A DNA stretch of 42,849 nt from Paenibacillus whitsoniae (GTDB taxonomy: Bacteria; Bacillota; Bacilli; Paenibacillales; NBRC-103111): assembly GCF_003955665.1 (NCBI RefSeq), contig NZ_RXHU01000072.1, positions 1 to 42,849 of the forward strand, in the 5' to 3' direction. The notes under the pieces are model-generated. The model was given only the letters and a program-made list of their open reading frames with translations, had not been told where the DNA came from and searched no databases. Both the position numbers and the translations under genes were made by a program. Shown here piece after piece: positions 15,549 to 24,032 of the stretch (position 1 is the stretch's first letter; every line of letters begins with the position of its first letter).

Positions 15549-16376
15549 ATGATGAAAGAACAATTAGCGCGCAACATCAGCCTGTATCGCAAAGAGCGGG
15601 GGCTTACGCAGGAAGAACTTGCACACAAGCTTGGCGTATCTTTTCAAGCCGTGTCCAAATGGGAGAATGCGCAGTCAATGCCGGATATTTTACTGCTCGC
15701 ACCGTTATCGCAAGCCCTAGAGGTCAGCATTGACAAACTGCTCGGCTACATCTCACAGGACCGCCCTATCACCATCTATGAGGAGGCCTATCGAACGCAG
15801 AATTACTACTGGGGCACGGAGCCTAATTCCGCTTGCTATCAAGTTTTGCAGCTATTCCCGCCAACGAGGCGCGTGAAACTATTGGATGTCGGTTGCGGAG
15901 AAGGAAAGGATGCCGTATTTTTTGCCAGAAACGGATACGACGTCATGGCGTTCGATGTGTCAAGCGCAGGCGTCGAGAAAACGAGGCGGCTTGCCGAGCG
16001 GGCCGGCGTCCACGTGGAGGCGTTTAAGGCGGATATTCAAGATTATCGGTTGGATACACAGGTCGATATTATTTATTCCAGCGGTGTCCTGCACTATATA
16101 AAGCCGGAGCTTCGCCGAGACATCTTTGAGAATTATAAAAAGTTCACCCAGCCGGGCGGTCTCCATGTGCTGAACGTTTTTGTGCAGAAGCCGTTTATCG
16201 CACCTCCTCCCGAAAAAGAGACCAATGCTCACAAATGGTACTCCGGCGAGCTTCTCGGCTACTACCACGATTGGCTGGTGAGGGACAGCTCAGAGGTTGT
16301 ATTCGACTGCAGCTCATCCGGGATCCCGCATCAGCATGCCATGAGCAAGCTGGTTGCGCAGAAGGTGAGCGGATAA
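15549..16376 (+). CDS. XRE-type HTH domain fused to a class I SAM methyltransferase
   Basis: 275 residues. Residues 4-60 form a Cro/C1-type helix-turn-helix (ISLYRKERGLTQEELAHKLG, VSFQAVSKWEN, MPDILLLAPLSQALEVS). A TehB-like class I methyltransferase follows, with motif I LLDVGCGEG (111-119), an acidic strand VMAFDVSS and IIYSSGVLHYI. AAGGAG lies 8 bases before the first of two ATGs. The protein probably reads DNA with its N-terminus; the methyl acceptor is unknown, and related tellurite-type enzymes modify small thiols or metalloid oxyanions. It is convergent with the response regulator gene. The fusion plus the nearby palindrome suggests autoregulation. Confidence 0.85.
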   Translation: MMKEQLARNISLYRKERGLTQEELAHKLGVSFQAVSKWENAQSMPDILLLAPLSQALEVSIDKLLGYISQDRPITIYEEAYRTQNYYWGTEPNSACYQVLQLFPPTRRVKLLDVGCGEGKDAVFFARNGYDVMAFDVSSAGVEKTRRLAERAGVHVEAFKADIQDYRLDTQVDIIYSSGVLHYIKPELRRDIFENYKKFTQPGGLHVLNVFVQKPFIAPPPEKETNAHKWYSGELLGYYHDWLVRDSSEVVFDCSSSGIPHQHAMSKLVAQKVSG

Positions 16377-16411
16377 GCTCCCCTTCTGACCGATCTTGCA
16401 AAAACAGCCAT

Positions 16412-16432
16412 GATCTCCAGCAAGCGGAGATC
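16412..16432. terminator. Hairpin between convergent genes
   Basis: GATCTCC-AGCAAGC-GGAGATC, a perfect 7-bp stem between the methyltransferase stop and the response regulator stop. It could act on both strands but has no clear T tract. Confidence 0.4.
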
Positions 16433-16441
16433 CCGGCCGTA

Positions 16442-17539
16442 TTACACCATCACATCCTCCAACCGACGCTCCGGCAACGTGCCAAGCTCACGCTGCAGCA
16501 GCTGCTCCAACTCGCGATACTGCCGCACGGCTTCGTTTTTTCGGCCCAATGCTGCGTATAGGCCCATCATCTTATAATGAATATCTTCCCGCATGGCATC
16601 CGTCTTGAGCATTTCACCATAGCAATGCAGCGCTTGCAGCAGACGGTCATGGCTTAGATGATGCTGTGCGGTCAGATCTAACAGATCAAGGTATTGCCGC
16701 TCTAACGAGCGGCTCAGCTCGATTACCCAATCATAAGCTCTTCCTTTCAGCAATGGGCCTGTATACAGAGCCTCTGCCTGTTCCAACATCGATGCGTTCC
16801 GGCCGGGCGCTCGCCGAATTTCCTTGATTAACCGCTGGAATTCATACAGATCGCACCGCAGGCCATCCGATTCCAGGCGAATTTCGCTCCCCGTCGTTGT
16901 GATTCCGCCGCCAAACCGATCGAATTCGACCGCCTTGCGAATAAAGTACAGCGTCGAATTCAAATTTTTCAAGGCGTTATCCGGGGCCAGATCCTGCCAC
17001 AGCGTGTCCGCCACTTCTTCCCGGGAGACCGTTCTTTTGCAAGCCAGAAAGGCGAACAGCTCCTCGGTTTTCGGACTACGCAATCGAATCGCTTCCTGCT
17101 TCCCCTCGCTCGTTCGGCGCATAATTTTCAACCCGTCAAACAGCTGCACTTCCAGGTTCGGGACAGGCTCATCCTGGCGACGAACCCTGCGAATCTTTTC
17201 CATCGTGGCGGCCAGCCTTTCCGACGTAACGGGCTTCACGATATAGTCCAGCGCATTCATCGCGTAGGCCCGCACCGCGTAATCGTCAGAACCGGTCACG
17301 AACACGATATCCATCCCCCGTCCCATACCCGCCAGCAGTTCGGACAGTCGCATCCCGTTAATATCGGGCATGGAGATATCGAGAAAGGCGACATCGATGT
17401 TATGCGCTTGTGCATAATCATAGCCTTCTTGGGGATCTAAAAATGTCTCAATACTTTCAATGCCATCGATTTCTGATAAGAGGCGCTTCAATCTCCGAAC
17501 CGCCATTTCTTCATCGTCTACGATCATCAATCGCAGCAT
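16442..17539 (-). CDS. Response regulator with winged helix and BTAD (SARP-like) output
   Basis: 365 residues. Receiver domain 1-120 with acidic DD (8-9), phospho-acceptor Asp54 in AFLDISMP and Lys in IVKPVT. A winged helix follows (about 130-225, LRSPKTEELFAFLACKRTVSREEVADTLW). A bacterial transcriptional activator domain (about 240-360) has TPR-like helices. This is the SARP/BTAD type of response regulator, common in Paenibacillus. Its start overlaps the end of the hybrid kinase gene by 29 bases, so they form a two-component pair. Targets are unknown; the adjacent large SLH protein is a candidate by position only. Confidence 0.9.
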   Translation of the reverse strand: MLRLMIVDDEEMAVRRLKRLLSEIDGIESIETFLDPQEGYDYAQAHNIDVAFLDISMPDINGMRLSELLAGMGRGMDIVFVTGSDDYAVRAYAMNALDYIVKPVTSERLAATMEKIRRVRRQDEPVPNLEVQLFDGLKIMRRTSEGKQEAIRLRSPKTEELFAFLACKRTVSREEVADTLWQDLAPDNALKNLNSTLYFIRKAVEFDRFGGGITTTGSEIRLESDGLRCDLYEFQRLIKEIRRAPGRNASMLEQAEALYTGPLLKGRAYDWVIELSRSLERQYLDLLDLTAQHHLSHDRLLQALHCYGEMLKTDAMREDIHYKMMGLYAALGRKNEAVRQYRELEQLLQRELGTLPERRLEDVMV

Positions 17540-20500
17540 AAGCTGTTGTCTCCCCTCGTTCTAAAATATGGCTCGTCGGCAGCTCCATCTCGACCCGCGT
17601 TCCCGTGCCCTCCCGGCTGTCGATGCGTAATGTCGTCCCGTACAGCAGCCGGAGGCGTTGGCTGATATTCCACAATCCGATCCCTCCGGCCGCCGTATCC
17701 GGCTTCATGATCGAATCGAGCTGGCCACCGCTCATCCCGCAACCGTTGTCGTCGATCCTGATCAGCACTTTGCCAGGCTCCCGTTCGATGACCAACAATT
17801 TCACCGTGCCCCCTTTCGAGCGGGACATGACGCCATGTCGAATCGCATTCTCCACAATCGGCTGAATCACGAGAGGCGGAATCATAACCCCGAGATTCGC
17901 CTCCAGTTCATACTCGACTTGCAGCCTCGCGCCGAATCTCGCCTGCTCGATGGCGACATAGGATTTCACAAGCTCTAACTCGTTCTCCAGCGTTGTCATC
18001 GCCTCGAGGTGCTTGAAATCGAAGCTGCTTCTCAAATAGCTCGAAAGCCTAAGCGTAAGCTGCTCCGCCTGTCCGGCATCGATCACACAAAGCTCGGCAA
18101 TCGCCGTAAGTGCGTTGTATAAAAAATGAGGCTTGATCTGCGAACGCAAGAAGGCGATCTCCGCGTTTCTCGCCAGCTTGACGGATGATTTCAACTCGGT
18201 CAAATTCCGTACGCGCGCCATCAGTTCCTCGGATTCGAACGGCTTCGCGACCACATCGTTCGCGCCGTTCTCCAGCGCAATCCGAATATCTTCGCTGCTG
18301 TTTCGAGCCGTCAGCACGAGCACCGGCAATTCAAACGGCGAGAATCTTTCCCGAATGCGCCCAAGCACTTCATAACCGGACATGTCCGCCATGATGAGAT
18401 CCAGCACGACAAGCGAAATATCCGACCGACTGAACACCGTCTCCAAAGCGAGCTGTCCCCTGTCGACCACGATAAAGGTGCGTCCTTCCAGCTTGAACAT
18501 ATTGATCATGCTTTGCAAATTCGCAAAATCGTCGTCCACCAGCAGAATCGGCTCTTGCTCCTTGCCCGCGACGTAAAGCGGGTATTCGGGAGGGCGTACG
18601 CCCAAGGGTGATGAGACGGACCTGACGGATGCGGCCGATCTGCCGTCAGCGAGAGTCTCCACCTCATTTCCGGCCAGCGGGAGTGTGAAGCGGAACGTCG
18701 CTCCCTTCCCTAACTCCGAATCGACTTCAATGCGCCCGCCGTGCAACTCCACCAGACGCTTCGTTATGCTGAGCCCGAGTCCCGCACCGCCGTATTGCGC
18801 TGCTTCACCTTGATCGAATTCCAGAAAAATGCGTTCTCGCATTTCCGCAGCAATCCCAATCCCGGTATCGCTTACGCGTACTTCCATCCATTCACCAATC
18901 GTAACGGCGGTTACCTCGACGACGCCCCGCTCCGAAAACTTAATCGCGTTACTGATCAAATTGTGCAAAATTTGAATGAGGCGATTGCCGTCTGCATAGG
19001 CAGGAGGCAAATGATCCGACACCCCGTTCATAAGCTTCGTACTGCTGCCCTCCAACAAAAAACCGTGAATCTGGATGACCGATTCAACATACGCTTTCAC
19101 ATCGACCGCGCTTCGCTGAAGCGCCAAGTCCCCGTGCTTGAGCCTGGAGTAATCGAGCAGCTCGTTCACTAGCACCATCAATCTTCTGCCGCTGTCCACA
19201 ACAATGGACAGGTTGCGCGTCTGCGTATCCGACAGCGAGCCCTCCACGCCTTTTAACAGGGATTCCGAAATATTGACGATTGCATTCAGCGGTGTCCGCA
19301 ATTCATGAGAGGTCGTGGACAGGAACTCGTCTTTGATTTTATCCAGCCGCAGCAGTTGATCCTTCATCGTGTTAACGGTCTGGTAAGCTTCAAAAAAGCG
19401 CAACACGACGACCGGCAGCATCACGACGTTAAAAATAACGATGCAAAACTGCGCCAGCCAGGCGCTTTTATGAATGCCCAAGGCGAAAAATATCGTATCC
19501 AGCGAATACAAGTTAATCATCAAGACAGCCACGCACAGCATCAGCAATTTCAGCCGGGCTCCACGCTCGCCTCGCACGAACAATTGCGCAGCCACGAGGA
19601 AATGCCAAAATTGAACGATTTGATACAAAACGATCACATAGACCTGAATGGGTGTATACGCGTGGATCGATAACATCGGAATGACGACCATGAAACCGAC
19701 CAATGCGATCGATACGACTTGCGTAATCCTCAGCGACAGCTTACTCCGATGCAGATGGTGGAAAAATAACGCCAACGAAAGGCAAGCAGACACGGATATG
19801 AAATCTTTCATTTTATATAACACTTCAAAAGAGAACATCCCCTCCAACAGCGGGAACAGCGCCCGCTCCCCCATGAGCCCGTGATAAAGCCCGAACAGGA
19901 GACAGATCATGGCGAGCAGGACAAGGGAGTTGTCTCTGATGTGATAGGCGGATGCAGCCGCGAAACAGATTACATAAATCAACGTTAGCGTGCCAAGGAT
20001 GCTGAGCACGACGAAATCCTTACTCAGCGCCAGCTGCCTATCTGCGATTAAACGGTCAGCCAGCCCGAAACGCAACGAATCGGTTATGCCCGAATTGACA
20101 TAATCGTAATTGGCGACATGGACGATGATCTCGATGCGACCCTGAGCCGCGGAGAAAATGCCGAGCTGCGGACTGTTTCCCGCGCGATAGCCCGCTGGGC
20201 TGCCAGATGTTTGGCCGTCTGTCAGCAGCCTTCGCCCGTTCACGTAAATCTCGCTGGCGAAGCGAATATTCGTTTTTTTCAGCGCCAGTTCCTCAGCAGG
20301 AGGCAGTCCCGTCAACACCATGCGATACGTAGCCGCTCCGTATGCCGGCAGTTTGATGCCGTCCAGCAGTTTTCCGTTCCATGGGGAGGGAACGCTTATA
20401 TAAGAAACACTCCCCGTATGGGGCATATTCAGGCCCTGCCGAAAATCATCCGGCGTCAGCAACTGATTCCAGTAGAACTCCCATTCGCCGTCCAAAGGGA

Positions 20501-20684
20501 TCACCGGATCTCGTTCGGGATTCCAGGTCGCAAGATCCAGGCCACCTTTCTGGACGATCCACGGGTTGGACCGTTCGTCGCCCCCTATCTTTCCAGAAAG
20601 TGGAACGAGCAAAAAACCGATCAATCCGATTAGGCTGATAAGCAAAACCCTTGCGAACCAAGCTGCTTTTTCGTTTCGATGCAC
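17511..20684 (-). CDS. Hybrid sensor histidine kinase: 7TMR-DISM sensor, HisKA kinase, receiver and LytS-type kinase
   Basis: 1057 residues. One N-terminal TM (12-30); an extracytoplasmic beta-rich domain (about 45-205); a 7TMR-DISM membrane region (220-435). Then HisKA with His460 in SHELRTP, a HATPase with NLISNAIKFS (575-584) and G boxes DTGIG and GAGLGLS. A receiver follows (711-830) with Asp762 in VVLDLIM, and a second LytS-type histidine kinase with His853 in QIKPHFLYN and its own ATPase (PIVENAIRHG 942-951, DDNGCGM). Two complete kinase cores of different families in one chain is striking. The start is GTG with AGGGAGGGGG upstream. It is the first gene of the unit with the BTAD response regulator. 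Confidence 0.9.
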   Translation of the reverse strand: MHRNEKAAWFARVLLISLIGLIGFLLVPLSGKIGGDERSNPWIVQKGGLDLATWNPERDPVIPLDGEWEFYWNQLLTPDDFRQGLNMPHTGSVSYISVPSPWNGKLLDGIKLPAYGAATYRMVLTGLPPAEELALKKTNIRFASEIYVNGRRLLTDGQTSGSPAGYRAGNSPQLGIFSAAQGRIEIIVHVANYDYVNSGITDSLRFGLADRLIADRQLALSKDFVVLSILGTLTLIYVICFAAASAYHIRDNSLVLLAMICLLFGLYHGLMGERALFPLLEGMFSFEVLYKMKDFISVSACLSLALFFHHLHRSKLSLRITQVVSIALVGFMVVIPMLSIHAYTPIQVYVIVLYQIVQFWHFLVAAQLFVRGERGARLKLLMLCVAVLMINLYSLDTIFFALGIHKSAWLAQFCIVIFNVVMLPVVVLRFFEAYQTVNTMKDQLLRLDKIKDEFLSTTSHELRTPLNAIVNISESLLKGVEGSLSDTQTRNLSIVVDSGRRLMVLVNELLDYSRLKHGDLALQRSAVDVKAYVESVIQIHGFLLEGSSTKLMNGVSDHLPPAYADGNRLIQILHNLISNAIKFSERGVVEVTAVTIGEWMEVRVSDTGIGIAAEMRERIFLEFDQGEAAQYGGAGLGLSITKRLVELHGGRIEVDSELGKGATFRFTLPLAGNEVETLADGRSAASVRSVSSPLGVRPPEYPLYVAGKEQEPILLVDDDFANLQSMINMFKLEGRTFIVVDRGQLALETVFSRSDISLVVLDLIMADMSGYEVLGRIRERFSPFELPVLVLTARNSSEDIRIALENGANDVVAKPFESEELMARVRNLTELKSSVKLARNAEIAFLRSQIKPHFLYNALTAIAELCVIDAGQAEQLTLRLSSYLRSSFDFKHLEAMTTLENELELVKSYVAIEQARFGARLQVEYELEANLGVMIPPLVIQPIVENAIRHGVMSRSKGGTVKLLVIEREPGKVLIRIDDNGCGMSGGQLDSIMKPDTAAGGIGLWNISQRLRLLYGTTLRIDSREGTGTRVEMELPTSHILERGETTAYAAIDDRRR

Positions 20685-20783
20685 GCTCGTTCCCCCTCCC
20701 TGTATGTGCCGATAGTTAATGATCTAAATGATTTCGTTGTCGCGATCGTGAATTCCTATTAGGGAATGCGATTAAAATTGCAA

Positions 20784-20814
20784 GAAACCGCTTCGCTGTC
20801 GGCGAAGCGGTTTC
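20784..20814 (-). terminator. Terminator of the large SLH protein gene
   Basis: GAAACCGCTTCGC, a 5-base loop, then GCGAAGCGGTTTC: a perfect 13-bp stem, followed on the minus strand by TTGCAATTTT. It starts 22 bases after the stop at 20836. Confidence 0.85.
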
Positions 20815-20835
20815 CTGGTCTGCGCGAATTGCACG

Positions 20836-23800
20836 TTAGATCAATTCAGATTTTTGAAGCAGGCGCTGCATAATGGCTGCAACTTCCGCACGCGTAATAT
20901 AGTCCTTCGGCGCGAGATGACCTGAGCTCCTGCCCGATACGAGTCCAGCTTGTATACTATCCGCGACGCTATCACGTGCCCAAGAGGACAATTGTTCGGC
21001 GTCCGCATAAGAGTTAAGTGCCGTTATGGTATCGCTTGTCTTGCTCGTCAGCCCGGTAATCCGCATAGCTTTGGTGATCATCACCATCGCTTGCTCCCGG
21101 GTGACGCGGTCGTTCGGACGGAAGGTTCCGTCCTCAAAGCCCGCAATCAGGCTGTAGCCGTAAGCGGTGCTCACCGCGCTGCTGTACCAGTCTTGCGCCT
21201 TCACATCCGAGAACGGTGTGGCCCCGCCATCCAGCTTCAGTCCCAATCCGCGAACGAGGATAGCCGCGAACTCTGCCCGGGTAATGTCCTGATCCGGGTT
21301 AAACCATCCATTGTCTGCGCCTTCAATGATCATGCGCGAGCCCATGTTGTTCACCGCGTCTTTCGCCCAGTGCTTCGCGACATCGCTAAATTCCAACGGA
21401 TGCCAGACAACGGCGTAGGTGCTGTTGGTTAAGCTGTTGATTCGGGCAAATCGACGGTCCCCTTCGACGATGACTTTCGTCGGTACATGGCGCACAGTTC
21501 CATCCGCATCCACAACGACAGCAGTCGTTATTTGATTCGGATTCACATCGTTTGGAATCGTTATTGTACGTTCCACGTAGCTTCTGAATGTATTTAATGT
21601 CATTGTTTGTCCCTTGTACGAGACAACAATATCAAAATCAACGGGAGGCGCAACCAGTTCGAGTTCGTTGGCTTGAGCGACTGCTTGCACTTGTGCCTTG
21701 CGGTCACCCGAAGCATTGGAGATCTGGATACGCACCGACAGGTCCTCCAGCTTCACGTCCGCTCCAAACTTCTCGGCCATGCCCGCGATATTCACTTGTG
21801 AGGCCGGGAGCGTATAGCTTCCTCTGTCAGTTGCAATTTCAATCTGAGCGCCATGTGTCTCGAGCGCTTTCAATAAGCTGCCATCCAGTTGGCCAATAAC
21901 AACTGCACTGTCGCCGCTTACTGGAATCGTCAGCTTTTTGCTGTTGTCACGGCTCAGCTTGTCGCTCACTTTTGCGCTATCCAGCACAACTGTTGTTTCT
22001 TTACGACCATCCACGGTCGTTTGTTGGGCTTTCGCCAATTGATCCAGCTTCACGCCATCGATGATGATGTCAACGCCAGGATCGCTTGGCGGCGCTGAGT
22101 AGTTGCCTGAGTCGCTCTCTGGCTCAGGTCTCGTTGATACCGTTACCGTGGCTATCGCTTGCTGCCCTTCATATTCAGCGGTGATGTCAGCTTGTCCATT
22201 CGCTACCGCTGTTACAAGTCCTGTTGCGGCATCTACAGTAGCGATATTCGTGTTATTCGACGTGTATAACGCGCCGGAACTGACATTCTGTGTGCTTTGG
22301 TCCGAATATACCGCTGTTACGACGGTTTCATGTGTATCTCCAATGTACAGCGAGTATGCTTCGCTATCCAGTTCGAGTCTCGTCAACGTCACAGGCGGCT
22401 GAAAATAAGCGGTATATGTGGTATTCGCGTTAACGACAACAGAAGCCAGTTCAGTGTTGGACAGGTACGTTGCTCCTTCATCGTTGCTCCATCCGAGGAA
22501 CGTATAGCCTGGATCCGGCGTTACCGTTGGCACGGAAGCCGGGGACCCGCCTTGAGCAACCGTCTCGTTGTTCGGGCTGCTAATACTGCCGCCAACTCCG
22601 CCTTGGTACGTTACCGTGTACGTCGGAATCGGCGTCCAAACCGCATATAACGAAATACTCTGCGTCATAGGGATCGTATCCCCTGCCGCGTAGACGGCAG
22701 TCGTTGCGGTAGGCGATGTCGCCCAGCCTGCGAAGGTATTGTTCGTTTTGAGCAAGCTGCCTTGGCCCGCTACCACAGCCGATTCGTTCGGCTTGTAAGC
22801 GATCTTCCCCGGCACGGTGCCGGATGTATTGCCGTTGCCGTTGTAAGTAACGGTCGACCTCAGTACCACGATATTGCCGCGAAGCGAATTACTACCGTAA
22901 ATATAACCTTGGCTGTCTACCGCGACATCGATTGTAGAGATCTGACTGTTTGAATCGAGAATGGCGGGAACGTCCGTCCAGTCATCAGAGCCGCCATGAT
23001 AGGCAAGCTTCTTCACGCTTGCAGTGGTCAAGTTAATCGTGTACAACGTAGCGGAACGATCGACAGCGATGCCGTAAGGAATGAACAGAGACGTCCCCTG
23101 TGGTGAAGGTGTAATATCCGTCCAGCCTGATGCCCCTGCCTCCCGTTTTAAAATCTTCCCTCCCCCTGACATCATCCCTGACGTCGGTACCATACTGACA
23201 TACAGGGTGCCGTCTCCATCCGTGGCAAGATCAAACCCGATCATATTGGGGAAAGTAGGATCCGAAATATCCTCCCAGGTCGTCTGGCCGCTCGGCAGTT
23301 TCCAAACTTTCGGTTTAGCTACCGTGCTTTTGGTACTCGTGGTCATATCGGTATCTACCACATACAAGTTGCCGTTCGGGTCTTCCGCTACACCCATAAC
23401 ATAGCGCATCGTCAGATTATAGGTAATATCCTCCCACGTCCATGGATTGGTGCTTTTCTTCAGCTTCAAGACCCGCGAGACGTTGGATGAAATATCACCA
23501 CCGGAGTTTTTATTATTGTCAGTTACATAGATACCCCCGTTAGTACCAAACGCAATGCCAACAGGATATGTGGCCCCTGCATTATAGGTAATATCGGTAA
23601 CGCTTTGGTCATCGGGCGAAATTTTCAATATAGAGCCGCTGCCCACGTTGGCGTTGCCGCCCAATGCGGCGTTCACTCTAGGCATTATAAGATTACCGTC
23701 TCCGTCAAAAGTTAACGTATACGCTATACTGCCCATCGTGCCAGCCGCCGTATAATCCAGCCAGTTCAATGGCCCTGTATACGGCGGAGCAACGGGATTC

Positions 23801-23913
23801 GGCCGTGCATACGCTGTCCCACCTCCGTAAGGGACAAGCAAAGCCATCATCAGCACAAAGCTCAGCATTACGCCAACGGCTTTGGTTAAAGCGTTCCGTC
23901 TCATCGTTGTCAT
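20836..23913 (-). CDS. Large secreted S-layer-homology (SLH) protein with NHL-like, InlB-type and BIG2 domains
   Basis: About 1025 residues. Signal peptide (ALTKAVGVMLSFVLMMALLV...AYA), a beta-propeller-like stretch with NHL/SMP-30-style repeats (about 60-355, GIAFGTNGGIYVTDNN), then two Listeria-Bacteroides/InlB B-type repeats (360-510). A BIG2 domain follows (about 515-600, SNNTNIATVDAATGLVTAVANG). An unrecognised region comes next and three SLH domains close the chain (FSDVAKHWAKDAV, FSDVKAQDWYSSAV, YADAEQLSSWARDSV), which bind pyruvylated wall polymer. The start is set at the ATG at 23913 (GGGGAG 9 bases upstream). The first in-frame ATG at 23949 lies only a few bases after a TATAAT -10 and would have no leader. 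Confidence 0.82.
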   Translation of the reverse strand: MTTMRRNALTKAVGVMLSFVLMMALLVPYGGGTAYARPNPVAPPYTGPLNWLDYTAAGTMGSIAYTLTFDGDGNLIMPRVNAALGGNANVGSGSILKISPDDQSVTDITYNAGATYPVGIAFGTNGGIYVTDNNKNSGGDISSNVSRVLKLKKSTNPWTWEDITYNLTMRYVMGVAEDPNGNLYVVDTDMTTSTKSTVAKPKVWKLPSGQTTWEDISDPTFPNMIGFDLATDGDGTLYVSMVPTSGMMSGGGKILKREAGASGWTDITPSPQGTSLFIPYGIAVDRSATLYTINLTTASVKKLAYHGGSDDWTDVPAILDSNSQISTIDVAVDSQGYIYGSNSLRGNIVVLRSTVTYNGNGNTSGTVPGKIAYKPNESAVVAGQGSLLKTNNTFAGWATSPTATTAVYAAGDTIPMTQSISLYAVWTPIPTYTVTYQGGVGGSISSPNNETVAQGGSPASVPTVTPDPGYTFLGWSNDEGATYLSNTELASVVVNANTTYTAYFQPPVTLTRLELDSEAYSLYIGDTHETVVTAVYSDQSTQNVSSGALYTSNNTNIATVDAATGLVTAVANGQADITAEYEGQQAIATVTVSTRPEPESDSGNYSAPPSDPGVDIIIDGVKLDQLAKAQQTTVDGRKETTVVLDSAKVSDKLSRDNSKKLTIPVSGDSAVVIGQLDGSLLKALETHGAQIEIATDRGSYTLPASQVNIAGMAEKFGADVKLEDLSVRIQISNASGDRKAQVQAVAQANELELVAPPVDFDIVVSYKGQTMTLNTFRSYVERTITIPNDVNPNQITTAVVVDADGTVRHVPTKVIVEGDRRFARINSLTNSTYAVVWHPLEFSDVAKHWAKDAVNNMGSRMIIEGADNGWFNPDQDITRAEFAAILVRGLGLKLDGGATPFSDVKAQDWYSSAVSTAYGYSLIAGFEDGTFRPNDRVTREQAMVMITKAMRITGLTSKTSDTITALNSYADAEQLSSWARDSVADSIQAGLVSGRSSGHLAPKDYITRAEVAAIMQRLLQKSELI

Positions 23914-24032
23914 CCTCGTTCTCTCCCCATTTGTCATGTTTTTCGACATTATTCGGGGATATTATACAAAACGCCGATAAACAAGGAATGAACAAGGGAG
24001 GTGCTGTCAGTCGAGCCATGATTGTACTCCCC

